From: Edaphobacter acidisoli | GTDB taxonomy: Bacteria; Acidobacteriota; Terriglobia; Terriglobales; Acidobacteriaceae | Length of the DNA: 64,000 nt | Direction: 5' to 3' | NCBI RefSeq assembly: GCF_014642855.1 | Contig: NZ_BMJB01000001.1 | Span: 1,550,001-1,614,000, forward strand | Part shown: piece by piece, positions 20,384 through 29,828 of the stretch | How the letters are laid out: the number at the start of each line of letters is the position of its first letter | Position numbering within the stretch: the first letter of the stretch is position 1 | Position numbers and translations under genes: made by a program | Notes under the pieces: model-generated | What the model was told of the DNA's origin: nothing | Databases searched by the model: none | Seen by the model: the letters and a program-made list of their open reading frames with translations, nothing else

Positions 20384-23300
20384 ATGAGCCAGAGCAAAAT
20401 CTCCCGCCGGGCCTTCCTTGAAGGCACAACAGCAGCCGCGCTTGCTACCCAGATCAAGCCCATCAAGGCACAACAGAAGACGTCGGAAGAGCTATGGCCG
20501 GAGAACGGCACGCTGATTTCTGATGATGGCTGGCACCTCTGGCTGGACCACCGGGCCGAGTGGAAGAACGATGAGATCTTCCTGCCCGACGACATTGCTC
20601 AAGACGTTGACGGCGTAGTGCGCGGCAAGGGCAAGCCGCTGCCGGTCAACGCGCCGACCGGCGGATGGGCTTCGCTGAGCGTTGACGCGAGCAAGGAAGT
20701 CATCCTGCCCGCGACGGTCGAACAGCATTTCTGGGGCGCGTTTGGGCATCGCTCGTATACCCCGGAGGAGTACCGCTATGCCGCCGACGATCCTGTTCCG
20801 CAGAATGGCGCGTACTTCGGCGTCTCGTGGTGGCATCGCGCAATTGATATTCCGGCCTCGATGCAGGGCAAGCGGATCTTCCTGCATGTGCGCGGCGCGC
20901 GCCTGCGGGCCGAGGTTTATCTGAACCAGAAGCTGGTCGGCTACTCCATCATGGAAGAGCTGCCGTTCGAGTGTGACCTGACGCACGCCGCGAACCCCGG
21001 CGGGATGAACATTCTTGCCATCCGCATCACGAATCCGTTTGGTCGCTTCGATTGGGTGGATGGCCTGAATGCGCAGTGGGGCGCGGTGAAGCTCTACCGC
21101 TCGCATGGGTTTGGCGGGCTGGATCGCGGCATGACCATCAGCGCGCATGACAGTGTGCGGATCAAGGATTTGTGGGTATTGAACCGTCCTGAGCCGCAAA
21201 AAATAACTGCACGCTTGGAGCTTGAACAGTTCAGACCGGCAGATCATCAGTTTATAGACGGCACCATCAAGGCGGAGATACTGGATTCTCATACTGGCAC
21301 ATCGCTCAAATGGTCCGGTTATGGGCCCGGCGCTAGCTTCGACTACGATGGAATCGGATCTCCGAGTGCGTCTTTTGGATCACATCCAAACGTGAGGAAA
21401 GATGGGCCCGTTCTTTCAACGCGGATACTCGAACTTGGCCTAACCTGCGACGATGCTCAGCTCTGGGACATTGAAACGCCTCGCCTTTATCATCTTCGTG
21501 TGACATGGATCGGCAAGGATGGCCACACCGACACTCGCACCATCGCCTTTGGCTTCCGCTCTTTCGGTCCGACTGGCCTCGGCACCGACGCGATGTTTCG
21601 GCTGAATGGGCAGCGGATGAAGCTGTACAGCGCGATCTCGTGGGGCTACTGGGGACTGAATGGGCTCTTCCCCACTCCTGAGTTGGCTGAGAAAGAGGTG
21701 ACGCAGGCGAAGAAGCTCAATCTGACCTGCCTGAACTTCCATCGCAACGTCGGTAAGGAAGAGGTCTTTCGCGCGCACGACCGGTTGGGTCTGCTGCGCT
21801 ACATGGAGCCGGGCGCGGGCAAGATGGCTATCGGCAAGCTGCCCAGCGGTGTCGCGGCCAACGCTGCCAGCATCGTGATGGAGAAGCCGGTCGATGCGGC
21901 CGACAAGTTCGCCCAGCAGTTCATGATTGCGAAGTGTGTCGGCATGGTAAAGGCTTTTCGGTCGCATCCGTCGCTCATTCAGTACACGCTGCAGAATGAG
22001 ATTGGCGCGGACCTGAAGAATCCCGATACGCTTGCGATTCTGGCGGCCATGCGTGCCGAGGACCCGAGCCGCTCGATTGTGCTCAACGATGGCTTCGTCG
22101 CGCCTCCGCGCAGAGCTGCGCAAGCATGGTACGAACCTTGGAACGACAAGCTCCACCGCAGCGACGAAGAGCCGTGGGGAGACTGGTGGAATCAGCATCA
22201 GGGCGCGGGCGACCAATGGTACGACGAGTTCTACAAATCGCCGACGGAGTTCACCTATAAGGCCCCGTTCAAAGAGGTCATCACCGAGTTCGGCGAGATG
22301 GAAGGCTGCGCCACTCCCGACAACCACTCGCTCATGGTCCATCAGATCACCGAGACATACAAGAGCTGGGGCGCCACCAGCTACGACCTCGTAGACCACC
22401 AGGAGATCATTGCGGGCTACGACGCATTCCTGAACCGATGGGGTTTCCGCAAGGCGTTTCCGGCGACTGAGTCGCTGTGGCTCTCGCTCGGCTCCAAGTG
22501 CTACGACACGTGGCAGAACTATATGGAGAACGCGCGCATCTCCGACGAGCTGGACTTCGCCGCCATCTCGGGGTGGGAATCGACCGCGATTGAGAACCAC
22601 TCGGGCATCGTCGACAACCTGCGCAACTACAAGTCCGACCCTGCGCCGATTCGGCAGACACTCAGCCCGGTGCATCCTGTGGCGAAGCAGCGTTCGGTGT
22701 GTGTGAAACGCGGTGAGAAGGCAGTCTTCGACCTCTTTCTGCTTAACGACACGAGCAAGGCTGTGACCGGCACGCTCAGCTTCAGCGCGCTGACGCCTTC
22801 GGGAAAGCTGCTTAAGCTGGTCAGTTTGCCGGCGCCTGCGCAGACGCCGGACCGGTTCAGCTACCTGCTGCGCGAAGGCTTCGAGACGCCTGCGCTGGAG
22901 GAGGAGGGTATGTATCGGTTCCGGTTTGCGCTCTCGTCGGACCTGTCGGTCACACAGACCAAGGCAATCTGGGTGACGGGCCTTCCGGAACACAAGCACT
23001 CGCATCGTAAAATAATCGCCATCTCCGGCGTCACCAGCTCTTTGCGCAAGCAGCTGGCGGAGATCGCGCCACGGCTGGGGATTGAGATCAAAGACTTCAC
23101 CGTCGGCGCGAAGTACGACGCGATTGTCTCGCAGGGCCTCACAGCAAACAGCTCCGCGTTCCAGCTCTCCGGCGATGACACAGGTCTCGAAGCGCATCCG
23201 GGCGGCGCACCGAAGAATCTCCACACTGGCGAAGGCAGCCTGGACACCGCAATCCTCGACGCGGTCAAGGCTGGCACGCCGCTTCTCAGCATGCCGCAGT

Positions 23301-23695
23301 CGGACGCCTTATCCGAAGGCGTAGCCCGCCAGCTCGCAGCTGCTGGAGCTTTCACCTACAGCGGCACCGTCGGCGACTTCCGCGCGCCGTGGATGGGCAA
23401 CTGGTACTTCGTGCGCGAGCACCCGGTCTATGCGGGCCTGCCTGACAATCAGGTGATGGGCATTCACTACCAAGCCAAGGGACGCGAATCGAACGGACTG
23501 CTGGTCGATGGCAGCAACATCGAGATTATCGCGGCCTATAGCCGCGACCATGACCGCCACATCGGCGCAGGCACCTTCACTGCAAAGCTCGGCACAGGGC
23601 GCATTCTCTACCACCGTGTCCCAGAGTTCCATCCTGTCACGCAGCAGAGACTTCTTAGCAATGCGCTACTCTGGCTATTGACAGAAACGGCATAA
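20384..23695 (+). CDS. Tat-exported glycoside hydrolase family 2 protein
   Basis: 1103-residue putative beta-galactosidase or beta-glucuronidase-like enzyme, probably periplasmic. The N-terminus has a twin-arginine signal (SRRAFLEG). A GH2 sugar-binding domain (residues about 140-260), an immunoglobulin-like domain and a TIM barrel follow. The likely acid/base is E539 in LQNEIGAD and the likely nucleophile is E635 in ITEFGEMEG. The last 250 residues form an extra alpha/beta domain with a glutamine-amidotransferase-like or trimerisation-like look (DAIVSQGL, then MPQSDALSEG), with no evident catalytic triad. Substrate not deducible. Transcribed alone and ended by a hairpin shared with the converging gene. 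Confidence 0.88.
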   Translation: MSQSKISRRAFLEGTTAAALATQIKPIKAQQKTSEELWPENGTLISDDGWHLWLDHRAEWKNDEIFLPDDIAQDVDGVVRGKGKPLPVNAPTGGWASLSVDASKEVILPATVEQHFWGAFGHRSYTPEEYRYAADDPVPQNGAYFGVSWWHRAIDIPASMQGKRIFLHVRGARLRAEVYLNQKLVGYSIMEELPFECDLTHAANPGGMNILAIRITNPFGRFDWVDGLNAQWGAVKLYRSHGFGGLDRGMTISAHDSVRIKDLWVLNRPEPQKITARLELEQFRPADHQFIDGTIKAEILDSHTGTSLKWSGYGPGASFDYDGIGSPSASFGSHPNVRKDGPVLSTRILELGLTCDDAQLWDIETPRLYHLRVTWIGKDGHTDTRTIAFGFRSFGPTGLGTDAMFRLNGQRMKLYSAISWGYWGLNGLFPTPELAEKEVTQAKKLNLTCLNFHRNVGKEEVFRAHDRLGLLRYMEPGAGKMAIGKLPSGVAANAASIVMEKPVDAADKFAQQFMIAKCVGMVKAFRSHPSLIQYTLQNEIGADLKNPDTLAILAAMRAEDPSRSIVLNDGFVAPPRRAAQAWYEPWNDKLHRSDEEPWGDWWNQHQGAGDQWYDEFYKSPTEFTYKAPFKEVITEFGEMEGCATPDNHSLMVHQITETYKSWGATSYDLVDHQEIIAGYDAFLNRWGFRKAFPATESLWLSLGSKCYDTWQNYMENARISDELDFAAISGWESTAIENHSGIVDNLRNYKSDPAPIRQTLSPVHPVAKQRSVCVKRGEKAVFDLFLLNDTSKAVTGTLSFSALTPSGKLLKLVSLPAPAQTPDRFSYLLREGFETPALEEEGMYRFRFALSSDLSVTQTKAIWVTGLPEHKHSHRKIIAISGVTSSLRKQLAEIAPRLGIEIKDFTVGAKYDAIVSQGLTANSSAFQLSGDDTGLEAHPGGAPKNLHTGEGSLDTAILDAVKAGTPLLSMPQSDALSEGVARQLAAAGAFTYSGTVGDFRAPWMGNWYFVREHPVYAGLPDNQVMGIHYQAKGRESNGLLVDGSNIEIIAAYSRDHDRHIGAGTFTAKLGTGRILYHRVPEFHPVTQQRLLSNALLWLLTETA

Positions 23696-23744
23696 GCAAA
23701 GCACCGCTGACACCCACGTCACCCAGAAACTACTCAAAGACAGA

Positions 23745-23777
23745 AGAGAGGCAGCCCGCGAAGGCTGCCTCTCTGTT
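23745..23777. terminator. shared terminator between the GH2 gene and the TPR protein gene
   Basis: A perfect 12-bp stem (AGAGAGGCAGCC/GGCTGCCTCTCT) with loop CGCGAA, midway between two converging genes. The plus-strand side is followed by GTTTC and the minus-strand side by TCTTCTGTCTTT, so it may act in both directions. Confidence 0.82.
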
Positions 23778-23794
23778 TCAAGTGAAATGAAGCT

Positions 23795-25255
23795 TTACTT
23801 GCGACGGTGGACGGGGTGATGCACCGGAGCAGCCTTCTTCGGCAGCACCAAAGCGCCATCGCTCATGATAATCATCACCGGTCCAGGCGCTGCAGTGGCG
23901 CCAGCCGCAGGAGCAGCAGCCGGAGCCGGGGCAGCAGCAGCCGGAGCAGCCGCTGTGGAAGCCGCAGGAGTCGCTGCTGCATCAGCAGGAGCAGCGCCAG
24001 CTGCAGGAGCCGTTCCCTTGACTACGCCACCAACGGTGTAGGAATTATAGGTGCCGGAGATCGTAATCTGCGCACCAACCGCCGGGACATCAGCGTCCTT
24101 AAGCGGCGTGCCCATGTTGAAGGTAAAGTCCGCCGTCTTCGACTGCACCGCATCATCAGAGACCGAAGCCGTGATGACGGTGGTGGTCGCCGAGACGACC
24201 GTCACGTTGGGCAGCTCGACCGACTTGCCCGCCAGGATGCCCCACACCTTCGCAGCATCGTCCGGGCTGCCATTCTGCAGGATGAACTCCTTGTCCGAAA
24301 CTGCCAGTGTGCTCAGATCAGGCGTGGTTGCGATGACCTGTTTCACAATGTCTTCCGGCTTCGGCGCAGGCTTGATCGAGAAGCCAGCGGGAGGATTCAG
24401 GTTCGTTGCCACCGCAGCCGTAACTGCATCATAGCCATCGTCCGCACCGTGGTACTTCTTGTAGCAGTACTTCGCCAGAGGCAACATCTGTGACTTGTAT
24501 GGCTCCGGCGCAAAGTTCGAAGCGCGCGTAGCGTACCAGGTGCAGTTCTCATAATCAGGTGGGGTGGACTCGTAGTACGCCTGCGCCAGCGTGTAGGTGT
24601 CCTGCAGAACTGGGCCAGGCTTCTCCGTGTCTGCCACAGGCACGCTGCCCAATTCAGCCTTGAAGTTCGTGACAGCGGTCGCCGCGTCTTTCTTGTTCAG
24701 AGCAGCCGTGCCAATTGCGCGATAGAAGACCGGGTAAGCAGACTGCTTCAGCTTCTCAAAATCTGCGTCGGCCATGTCCTTCGGCTTAGTTGTGACAGCC
24801 AAACCTTTCTTTGCATAGTCCGCAGCCGAATCGAGTCCAGACTGCTTGGTCGCGGCGTCGGTCGCCTGCTCGGCGCTCGACATCCGGAAATAAACCTCCA
24901 GCGTCAACGCACGAAGATTGTTCGGATCCACTTGCAAAAGCCGATCGGCAGTTGACAGCGTCTTGGTCGGATCGAACGAGCTGTAAGTAAGCATCAGCAG
25001 CTGCAGAGTGTCAGCCTTGACCTGGGACTGAGGATAAGCCTCCAGATACGACTCAAGGGCAGCTGCCTTGGCCTGCGGATTCGTCTGCGTGATCGCATCG
25101 TTATATGCCTTGTATTCGGCAGCAGACATCTGAATGCCGCCACTGGACGACTGCGTGTTCTGGCCAAGATTGACCTGGGTTTGAGCAATCCCGGGCTGTG
25201 CAGCCAATGCAACACCAGCGACCGCCAGGAGAGACGCAACGACTACCTTCTTCAT
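23795..25255 (-). CDS. secreted TPR-repeat protein with Ala/Pro-rich linker
   Basis: 486 residues. A signal peptide is clear (MKKVVVASLLAVAGVALAA, cleavage near residue 24). Residues 45-290 are helical repeats of the TPR type, including DRLLQVDPNNLRALTLEVY. Residues about 330-405 look like a small beta domain. An Ala/Pro-rich low-complexity stretch follows, and then a short basic tail with HHPVHRRK. It probably sits in the periplasm as a scaffold; no enzyme motif is present. The repetitive C-terminal codons produce a run of GCAGCAGCCGG-like units in DNA. Confidence 0.82.
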   Translation of the reverse strand: MKKVVVASLLAVAGVALAAQPGIAQTQVNLGQNTQSSSGGIQMSAAEYKAYNDAITQTNPQAKAAALESYLEAYPQSQVKADTLQLLMLTYSSFDPTKTLSTADRLLQVDPNNLRALTLEVYFRMSSAEQATDAATKQSGLDSAADYAKKGLAVTTKPKDMADADFEKLKQSAYPVFYRAIGTAALNKKDAATAVTNFKAELGSVPVADTEKPGPVLQDTYTLAQAYYESTPPDYENCTWYATRASNFAPEPYKSQMLPLAKYCYKKYHGADDGYDAVTAAVATNLNPPAGFSIKPAPKPEDIVKQVIATTPDLSTLAVSDKEFILQNGSPDDAAKVWGILAGKSVELPNVTVVSATTTVITASVSDDAVQSKTADFTFNMGTPLKDADVPAVGAQITISGTYNSYTVGGVVKGTAPAAGAAPADAAATPAASTAAAPAAAAPAPAAAPAAGATAAPGPVMIIMSDGALVLPKKAAPVHHPVHRRK

Positions 25256-25831
25256 TCCACACTCCTCAATAAATCTTCATTTAAGAACGATGCCACGGTG
25301 CTCCCCGAGGTCAACTTGGATATTACAGAAAACTGGCCCGAATGACAGCACAACAAGTCCATCCCGCCGTGCCCCAACCCTTCGGCGATGTTATGTAAAG
25401 CGTTTTGAGCATCTTGAGATGATGATGCGGATTATAGAAACGCTGTTGCTCGCTTGGCAAGAGGACAGTTTGCCTTTGGGAAAGCAGATTCCGACGAACT
25501 CAAACGTTATTTCTTGCGCTACTCAATCGGCAAGGAGACCATACCACCCACAACCTGCCGCCAACCCCACCGTACAGGATTCGCAGAATCGTTAGATGGT
25601 CAGATCCAGGAGGAATTGCTTCTCGGGGAGGCATTTCAGCAAAGATTTTGCACAAGATCCAGCCGTCCGAAGCATCACTCCCGCTAGCCATAGTGTTAGG
25701 GACGTTTTATCCACAACCCGTAGTATTGTTTCCGTTGATTCCCGCCTCAACCACGGCTACAGTGAATGCAGTCCTAACAGACACCGGCGAGTCGCGGCGG
25801 AAGTGCCCGGATCTCGCCCGGGAGGTTGAAC
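25256..25831. other. intergenic region upstream of smc
   Basis: 576 bases, the longest gap in the window, between two divergently transcribed genes. Short open frames occur on both strands but none has a ribosome site, a recognisable product or composition like the genes. A perfect DnaA-box consensus lies at 25707 and a one-mismatch copy (TTTTGCACA) at 25646. Promoters for both neighbours should be here. A sequencing or annotation blind spot, such as a small RNA, cannot be excluded. Confidence 0.55.
25707..25715 (+). promoter_or_regulatory. DnaA-box consensus upstream of smc
   Basis: TTATCCACA, an exact match to the high-affinity DnaA box, 117 bases before the smc start. A weaker TTTTGCACA lies at 25646-25654. 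A single strong box suggests DnaA-linked control or chance rather than an origin. Confidence 0.45.
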
Positions 25832-28800
25832 TTGCTCAAGATCAAAAAAGTCCAGATTCTCGGCTTCAAGTCCTTCTGCGACCGGACCGAAGTGCAACTC
25901 TCCGGCGAAGGCATTGCAGCCATTGTAGGGCCCAACGGTTGCGGCAAATCAAACATCTCCGACGCCATCACCTGGGTGCTCGGCGAACAGTCGGCCAAGT
26001 CATTGCGCGGCGTCAAGATGGAGGATGTCATCTTCGCTGGCACGCGAGACCGCAAGGCCACCGGCATGGCCGAAGTCTCACTCACGCTCGTCGATCCTGA
26101 CGTCTACGACAGCGCCAGCGCGCTCCCCGACGAGCCGGAGATCGTCATCGACGACGCCGTGCCGACAGACTGGGACGAAGCCGCCCTGCGCCGGCAGCAC
26201 GCCGAGGAGACCGAAGAAGCCGTCGCCGAAGCGCAGCCAGGCACCGTGATCGAGACCGAAGGCCAGCCCGTTCCCGCGGCTGAAACTGCAGCATCCGCCG
26301 AAGACGCAACAGCCAACGAAGGCGCAACAGCCAACGCGGCAAATCCGAACAATGTCGTGTTAAAGATTCGCCGTCGCAAATTCAACCGCGCTCCCGTGCG
26401 CGCTGGTGAACTCACCATCACACGTCGCCTCTTCCGCAGCGGCGATTCCGAATATCTACTCAACGGCAAGATCTGCCGCCTGCGCGACATTCAGGACATC
26501 TTCATGGGCACCGGCCTCGGCGGCGAGAGCTACGCCATCATCGGACAGGAGCGCATCGGGCAACTGCTCTCGGCCAAGCCGCACGACCGCCGCTCCATCA
26601 TCGAAGAGGCCGCAGGGATTACGCGTTTCAAAACCAAAAAGCGCCTCGCCGAGCTCCGCCTTGAGTCGGCCAAACAGAACCTCGCCCGCGTCAACGACAT
26701 CTTCGAAGAGGTCACGCGCCAGATGGGCTCGCTCAAGCGCCAGGCCGCCAAAGCCGAGCGTTACGGCGCACTCCGCGATGAGCTGCGCGGACGCCTCCGC
26801 GTCGTCCTCGCCAGCCGCATGGCTCAGATGGACGCCGAACAAGCAGCTACCGTCGAGAAGATCAATGCGCTGGCCACGCAGATCGACGCGCAAGCCACTT
26901 CGGTCGACGCCATGGATGCCGAGCACAGCGAGGGCATCCGCAAGGGCTACGAGCTCGACCAGAAGATCCGCGAAGCGGGCTCACAGGCGAACCAGTCCGC
27001 TGTTGAACTGGAGCGCATCACGGCGCGCACCGCGGCTAATGCCGACCGCGTCTCCGAGCTGACTGCTCGTATGGCGACTGGTACGGACGATCTGGCCCAG
27101 GCGCGTGAGCAGCTCGCTTCGCTGGCTGGTGAGTTGGAGCAGCACCGCAGCTTTTTGGAGAACGCTACGGCTGAATCTGCCGGCTCGCGCGACGCGGCGC
27201 AGAGCCAGCAAGCACGCGCACAGGAGGCATCCCGCGCTGTCGCAGTCGCAGAGCAGCAGGCCGAGCAGAACCGCCGCTCGACCATGCAGCTTGTGCAGCG
27301 CATCTCGCAGACCCGCAACGAAGAGGCACAGGCCGCAGCCGCGCTGGCCGGGCTCGAGCGCGAGGCCGAGCGTCTGCTCTCCGAGAGCGACACGGCGAAG
27401 CAGGAGCTCGAAGCCCTCGGCGTACAGCGCGGCCAGGTAAAGCTCACCTTCGAGTCAGTCACCGAGCGACTCAAGCGGCTCGAAGCAGAGATCACCGAGA
27501 TGCGTCAGCAGATTCAGACGAAGCGCACGGAAGAGTCCGAATCAAAGCGGAACGGAGACAAGCTTCGCGGTGACGTGGCCAGCCTGAACGGTCGCCGCAA
27601 TTCGCTCGAAGCTCTCATCCGCGAGCACAGCTACTCGACCGACACCGTACGCAACATCTTTAAGACCGCCGCCTACAAACAGAACCTCGACGGCATGGCC
27701 GCTGTCGGCACACTGGCCGACTTCCTCGAAGTCGACGGCAAGTACGAGAGCGTCGTCGACGAGTTCCTCCGCGATGAACTCAACTATATCGTCGTCAAAA
27801 GCTGGGACGCCGCCGACAAGGGCGTGCATCTGCTCCAGACTGATGTGGCCGGACGCGCAACGTTCCTGGTGCATCCCAACGATGCGCAGGCGAATTTTGC
27901 GTTTGCGGAAGGGATGAAGAGCGAGGCGCAGACGAGCATCGAGGGCATCGAAGGCGTGGTGCCGCTCAAAAGCTGCGTGCGTGTGCTGGATGGCTTTGGC
28001 AAGTCGCTCGAAGTCATTCTGCCTAAGCTGCGCGAAGGCTTCGTTGCGCCGGACTCCTATACGGCGCGGTCGCTGGCCCTTTCGCACCCGCACGCGTTCT
28101 TCCTCTCACCCTCCGGCGAGACCTTCCACAATGTCACCGTCACCGGCGGAAGGCCGCGTGCGCAAGGCCCGCTTGCGCTCAAGCGCGAACTGACCGAGGT
28201 GCAGAAGAACGTCGAGCAGGCCGAACAGGACCTCGCCCAGACCGACGTCAACACCACCGCACTCCAGCACCAGATCACGGAGCTGAACGCTGCCATCGAA
28301 TCCAAAACGCAGGAGCGGCGCGAGGCTGAGCGCGAGTCGGCCAACTCCGGCGCGGCGCTTCGGCAGATGGAGTCCGAGGCCGCGCGCATCGAGCGCCGCC
28401 TGCAGGACTGGGCCCTCACCACAGAGCGCAACCGCGACGCCCGCAACCAGAAATCCGACCTCATCGCCCGCCGCCAGCAGGAGGCCACGAACTTCGAGAC
28501 CGAGCGCACCACGCTCGAAACCAATCTCGGCGAGTTGCAGTCCCGCATCGAGCAGCTTCGCGCCGAACGCGAGCAGTTGCAGCAGGCCGCAGCAGCGGCG
28601 GCGGCTGATCTGGCGGGTCTTGAAGAGCGCCGCCGCAACGCCCAGGCCAACTTCGACCAGACACAGCGCCTCTCGAATGGCCAGCAGCAGCGCATCCAGC
28701 AGATCGAGCAGCAGCTCTCCTCGGCCAGTGCTGAAAAGCTTCGCCGCGAGGAAGAATCCGCTCAGCTCGCTGTGCAGCACTCAGATCTGTCCGAGGTACG

Positions 28801-29743
28801 CGCCAACGCCGTCGCCGAAGGCACGCGCCTGACCGCCGAAGCCACCGAGTTGCGCACAGCCACAGCCGAACTCGATGCGAAGCTCCGCGTGCTGCGCCAC
28901 GAAACCGAGGCGCTACGCGAAGAGCGCTCAGGCCTGAGCGCGCGCGCTGCCAAACTCGCCTCCGACATCGAGCACATCGAAGCCACTTGCCTGAACGACC
29001 TCGGCGCCGAAGCTGCAACGCTGCGTGCAGACACCGAGGTCCAGCGCATCGAAGGCGACGAGCTCCACACGCAGGAAGAAGAAGCACGCGCCCTCAAGCA
29101 GAAGCTCGAATCCATGGGCCCTGTCAACATGATGGCGCTCGAAGAGTACAACGAGACTGCCCAGCGCCACGCTTTCCTCGAAACCCAGCGCAAAGACCTG
29201 CTCGACTCTATCGAGAACACGCAGGCCACCATCAAGGAGATCGACGAGATCTCCCACACCAAGTTCGACGAGGCTTTCAAGGTCATCAACGAAAACTTCT
29301 CGATGACCTTCACCAAACTCTTCGGCGGCGGCCAGGCCTCGATGAAGCTGACTGACGAGGAGAACTCCGCCGAAAGCGGCATCGACATCATGGCGTCGCC
29401 TCCGGGCAAGAAGCTGCAGAACATCCTGCTGCTTTCGGGCGGCGAAAAGGCCCTCACTGCGCTCGCACTGCTGGTCGGCATCTTCCAGTTCCAGCCTGCT
29501 CCGTTCTGCATTCTGGACGAGGTGGACGCGCCGCTCGACGAGACCAACGTAGGCCGCTTCGCCAAGCTCATCCACGACATGAGTGCCAGCACCCAGTTCG
29601 TCGTCATCACCCACAGCAAGCGCACCATGGGCCAGGCCGACGTAATCTACGGCGTCACCATGCAGGAGCCCGGCGTCTCGAAGGTCGTCAGCGTCAACCT
29701 TGCCCGCCGCGACACGGCAGACAATCGCCGTGCCGTCGCCTGA
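25832..29743 (+). CDS. smc: chromosome partition protein SMC
   Basis: ATPase that organises and segregates the chromosome as a dimer with ScpA and ScpB. Walker A is GPNGCGKS at residues 33-40. Long coiled coils flank a hinge near residues 600-720. The signature LSGGEK begins at L1201 and Walker B ends at D1229-E1230 (ILDEVDAPLDE). TTG at 25832 gives the standard N-terminus MLKIKKVQILGFKSF, with GGAGG six bases upstream; a TTG at 25826 would place the codon on the Shine-Dalgarno. At 1303 residues it is about 100 longer than usual. The excess is mainly an acidic Ala/Glu-rich insert at residues about 100-185 within the N-terminal head lobe. Confidence 0.97.
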   Translation: MLKIKKVQILGFKSFCDRTEVQLSGEGIAAIVGPNGCGKSNISDAITWVLGEQSAKSLRGVKMEDVIFAGTRDRKATGMAEVSLTLVDPDVYDSASALPDEPEIVIDDAVPTDWDEAALRRQHAEETEEAVAEAQPGTVIETEGQPVPAAETAASAEDATANEGATANAANPNNVVLKIRRRKFNRAPVRAGELTITRRLFRSGDSEYLLNGKICRLRDIQDIFMGTGLGGESYAIIGQERIGQLLSAKPHDRRSIIEEAAGITRFKTKKRLAELRLESAKQNLARVNDIFEEVTRQMGSLKRQAAKAERYGALRDELRGRLRVVLASRMAQMDAEQAATVEKINALATQIDAQATSVDAMDAEHSEGIRKGYELDQKIREAGSQANQSAVELERITARTAANADRVSELTARMATGTDDLAQAREQLASLAGELEQHRSFLENATAESAGSRDAAQSQQARAQEASRAVAVAEQQAEQNRRSTMQLVQRISQTRNEEAQAAAALAGLEREAERLLSESDTAKQELEALGVQRGQVKLTFESVTERLKRLEAEITEMRQQIQTKRTEESESKRNGDKLRGDVASLNGRRNSLEALIREHSYSTDTVRNIFKTAAYKQNLDGMAAVGTLADFLEVDGKYESVVDEFLRDELNYIVVKSWDAADKGVHLLQTDVAGRATFLVHPNDAQANFAFAEGMKSEAQTSIEGIEGVVPLKSCVRVLDGFGKSLEVILPKLREGFVAPDSYTARSLALSHPHAFFLSPSGETFHNVTVTGGRPRAQGPLALKRELTEVQKNVEQAEQDLAQTDVNTTALQHQITELNAAIESKTQERREAERESANSGAALRQMESEAARIERRLQDWALTTERNRDARNQKSDLIARRQQEATNFETERTTLETNLGELQSRIEQLRAEREQLQQAAAAAAADLAGLEERRRNAQANFDQTQRLSNGQQQRIQQIEQQLSSASAEKLRREEESAQLAVQHSDLSEVRANAVAEGTRLTAEATELRTATAELDAKLRVLRHETEALREERSGLSARAAKLASDIEHIEATCLNDLGAEAATLRADTEVQRIEGDELHTQEEEARALKQKLESMGPVNMMALEEYNETAQRHAFLETQRKDLLDSIENTQATIKEIDEISHTKFDEAFKVINENFSMTFTKLFGGGQASMKLTDEENSAESGIDIMASPPGKKLQNILLLSGGEKALTALALLVGIFQFQPAPFCILDEVDAPLDETNVGRFAKLIHDMSASTQFVVITHSKRTMGQADVIYGVTMQEPGVSKVVSVNLARRDTADNRRAVA

Positions 29744-29765
29744 TTTCTCTGATGAGCTTATGCGC

Positions 29766-29804
29766 AGGCGGAGCGACCCACTTAGGTGCTCCGCCTATTT
29801 TTTT
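29766..29804 (+). terminator. rho-independent terminator of smc
   Basis: A 9-bp stem (AGGCGGAGC/GCTCCGCCT), with further ACC/GGT pairing inside the loop, followed by A and seven T. It begins 22 bases after the smc stop. Confidence 0.92.
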
Positions 29805-29828
29805 GGGCTGGTCTAATCTAGGACAGGA

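Noticed and set aside
21440..23224. 594-codon open frame on the minus strand
   Set aside because: It lies wholly antisense to the GH2 gene, is Arg/Leu-rich with no domain, and follows from the GC-rich codons of the real gene.
23920..24010. CRISPR-like or tandem repeat
   Set aside because: The repetition is codons for an Ala/Pro-rich linker in a secreted protein; units vary and there are no spacers.
25646..25715. Replication origin
   Set aside because: Only one perfect and one weak DnaA box, no AT-rich unwinding region, and no dnaA, dnaN or parAB nearby.
25290..26100. Several short frames upstream of smc
   Set aside because: No recognisable product or Shine-Dalgarno, and some run into the smc start.
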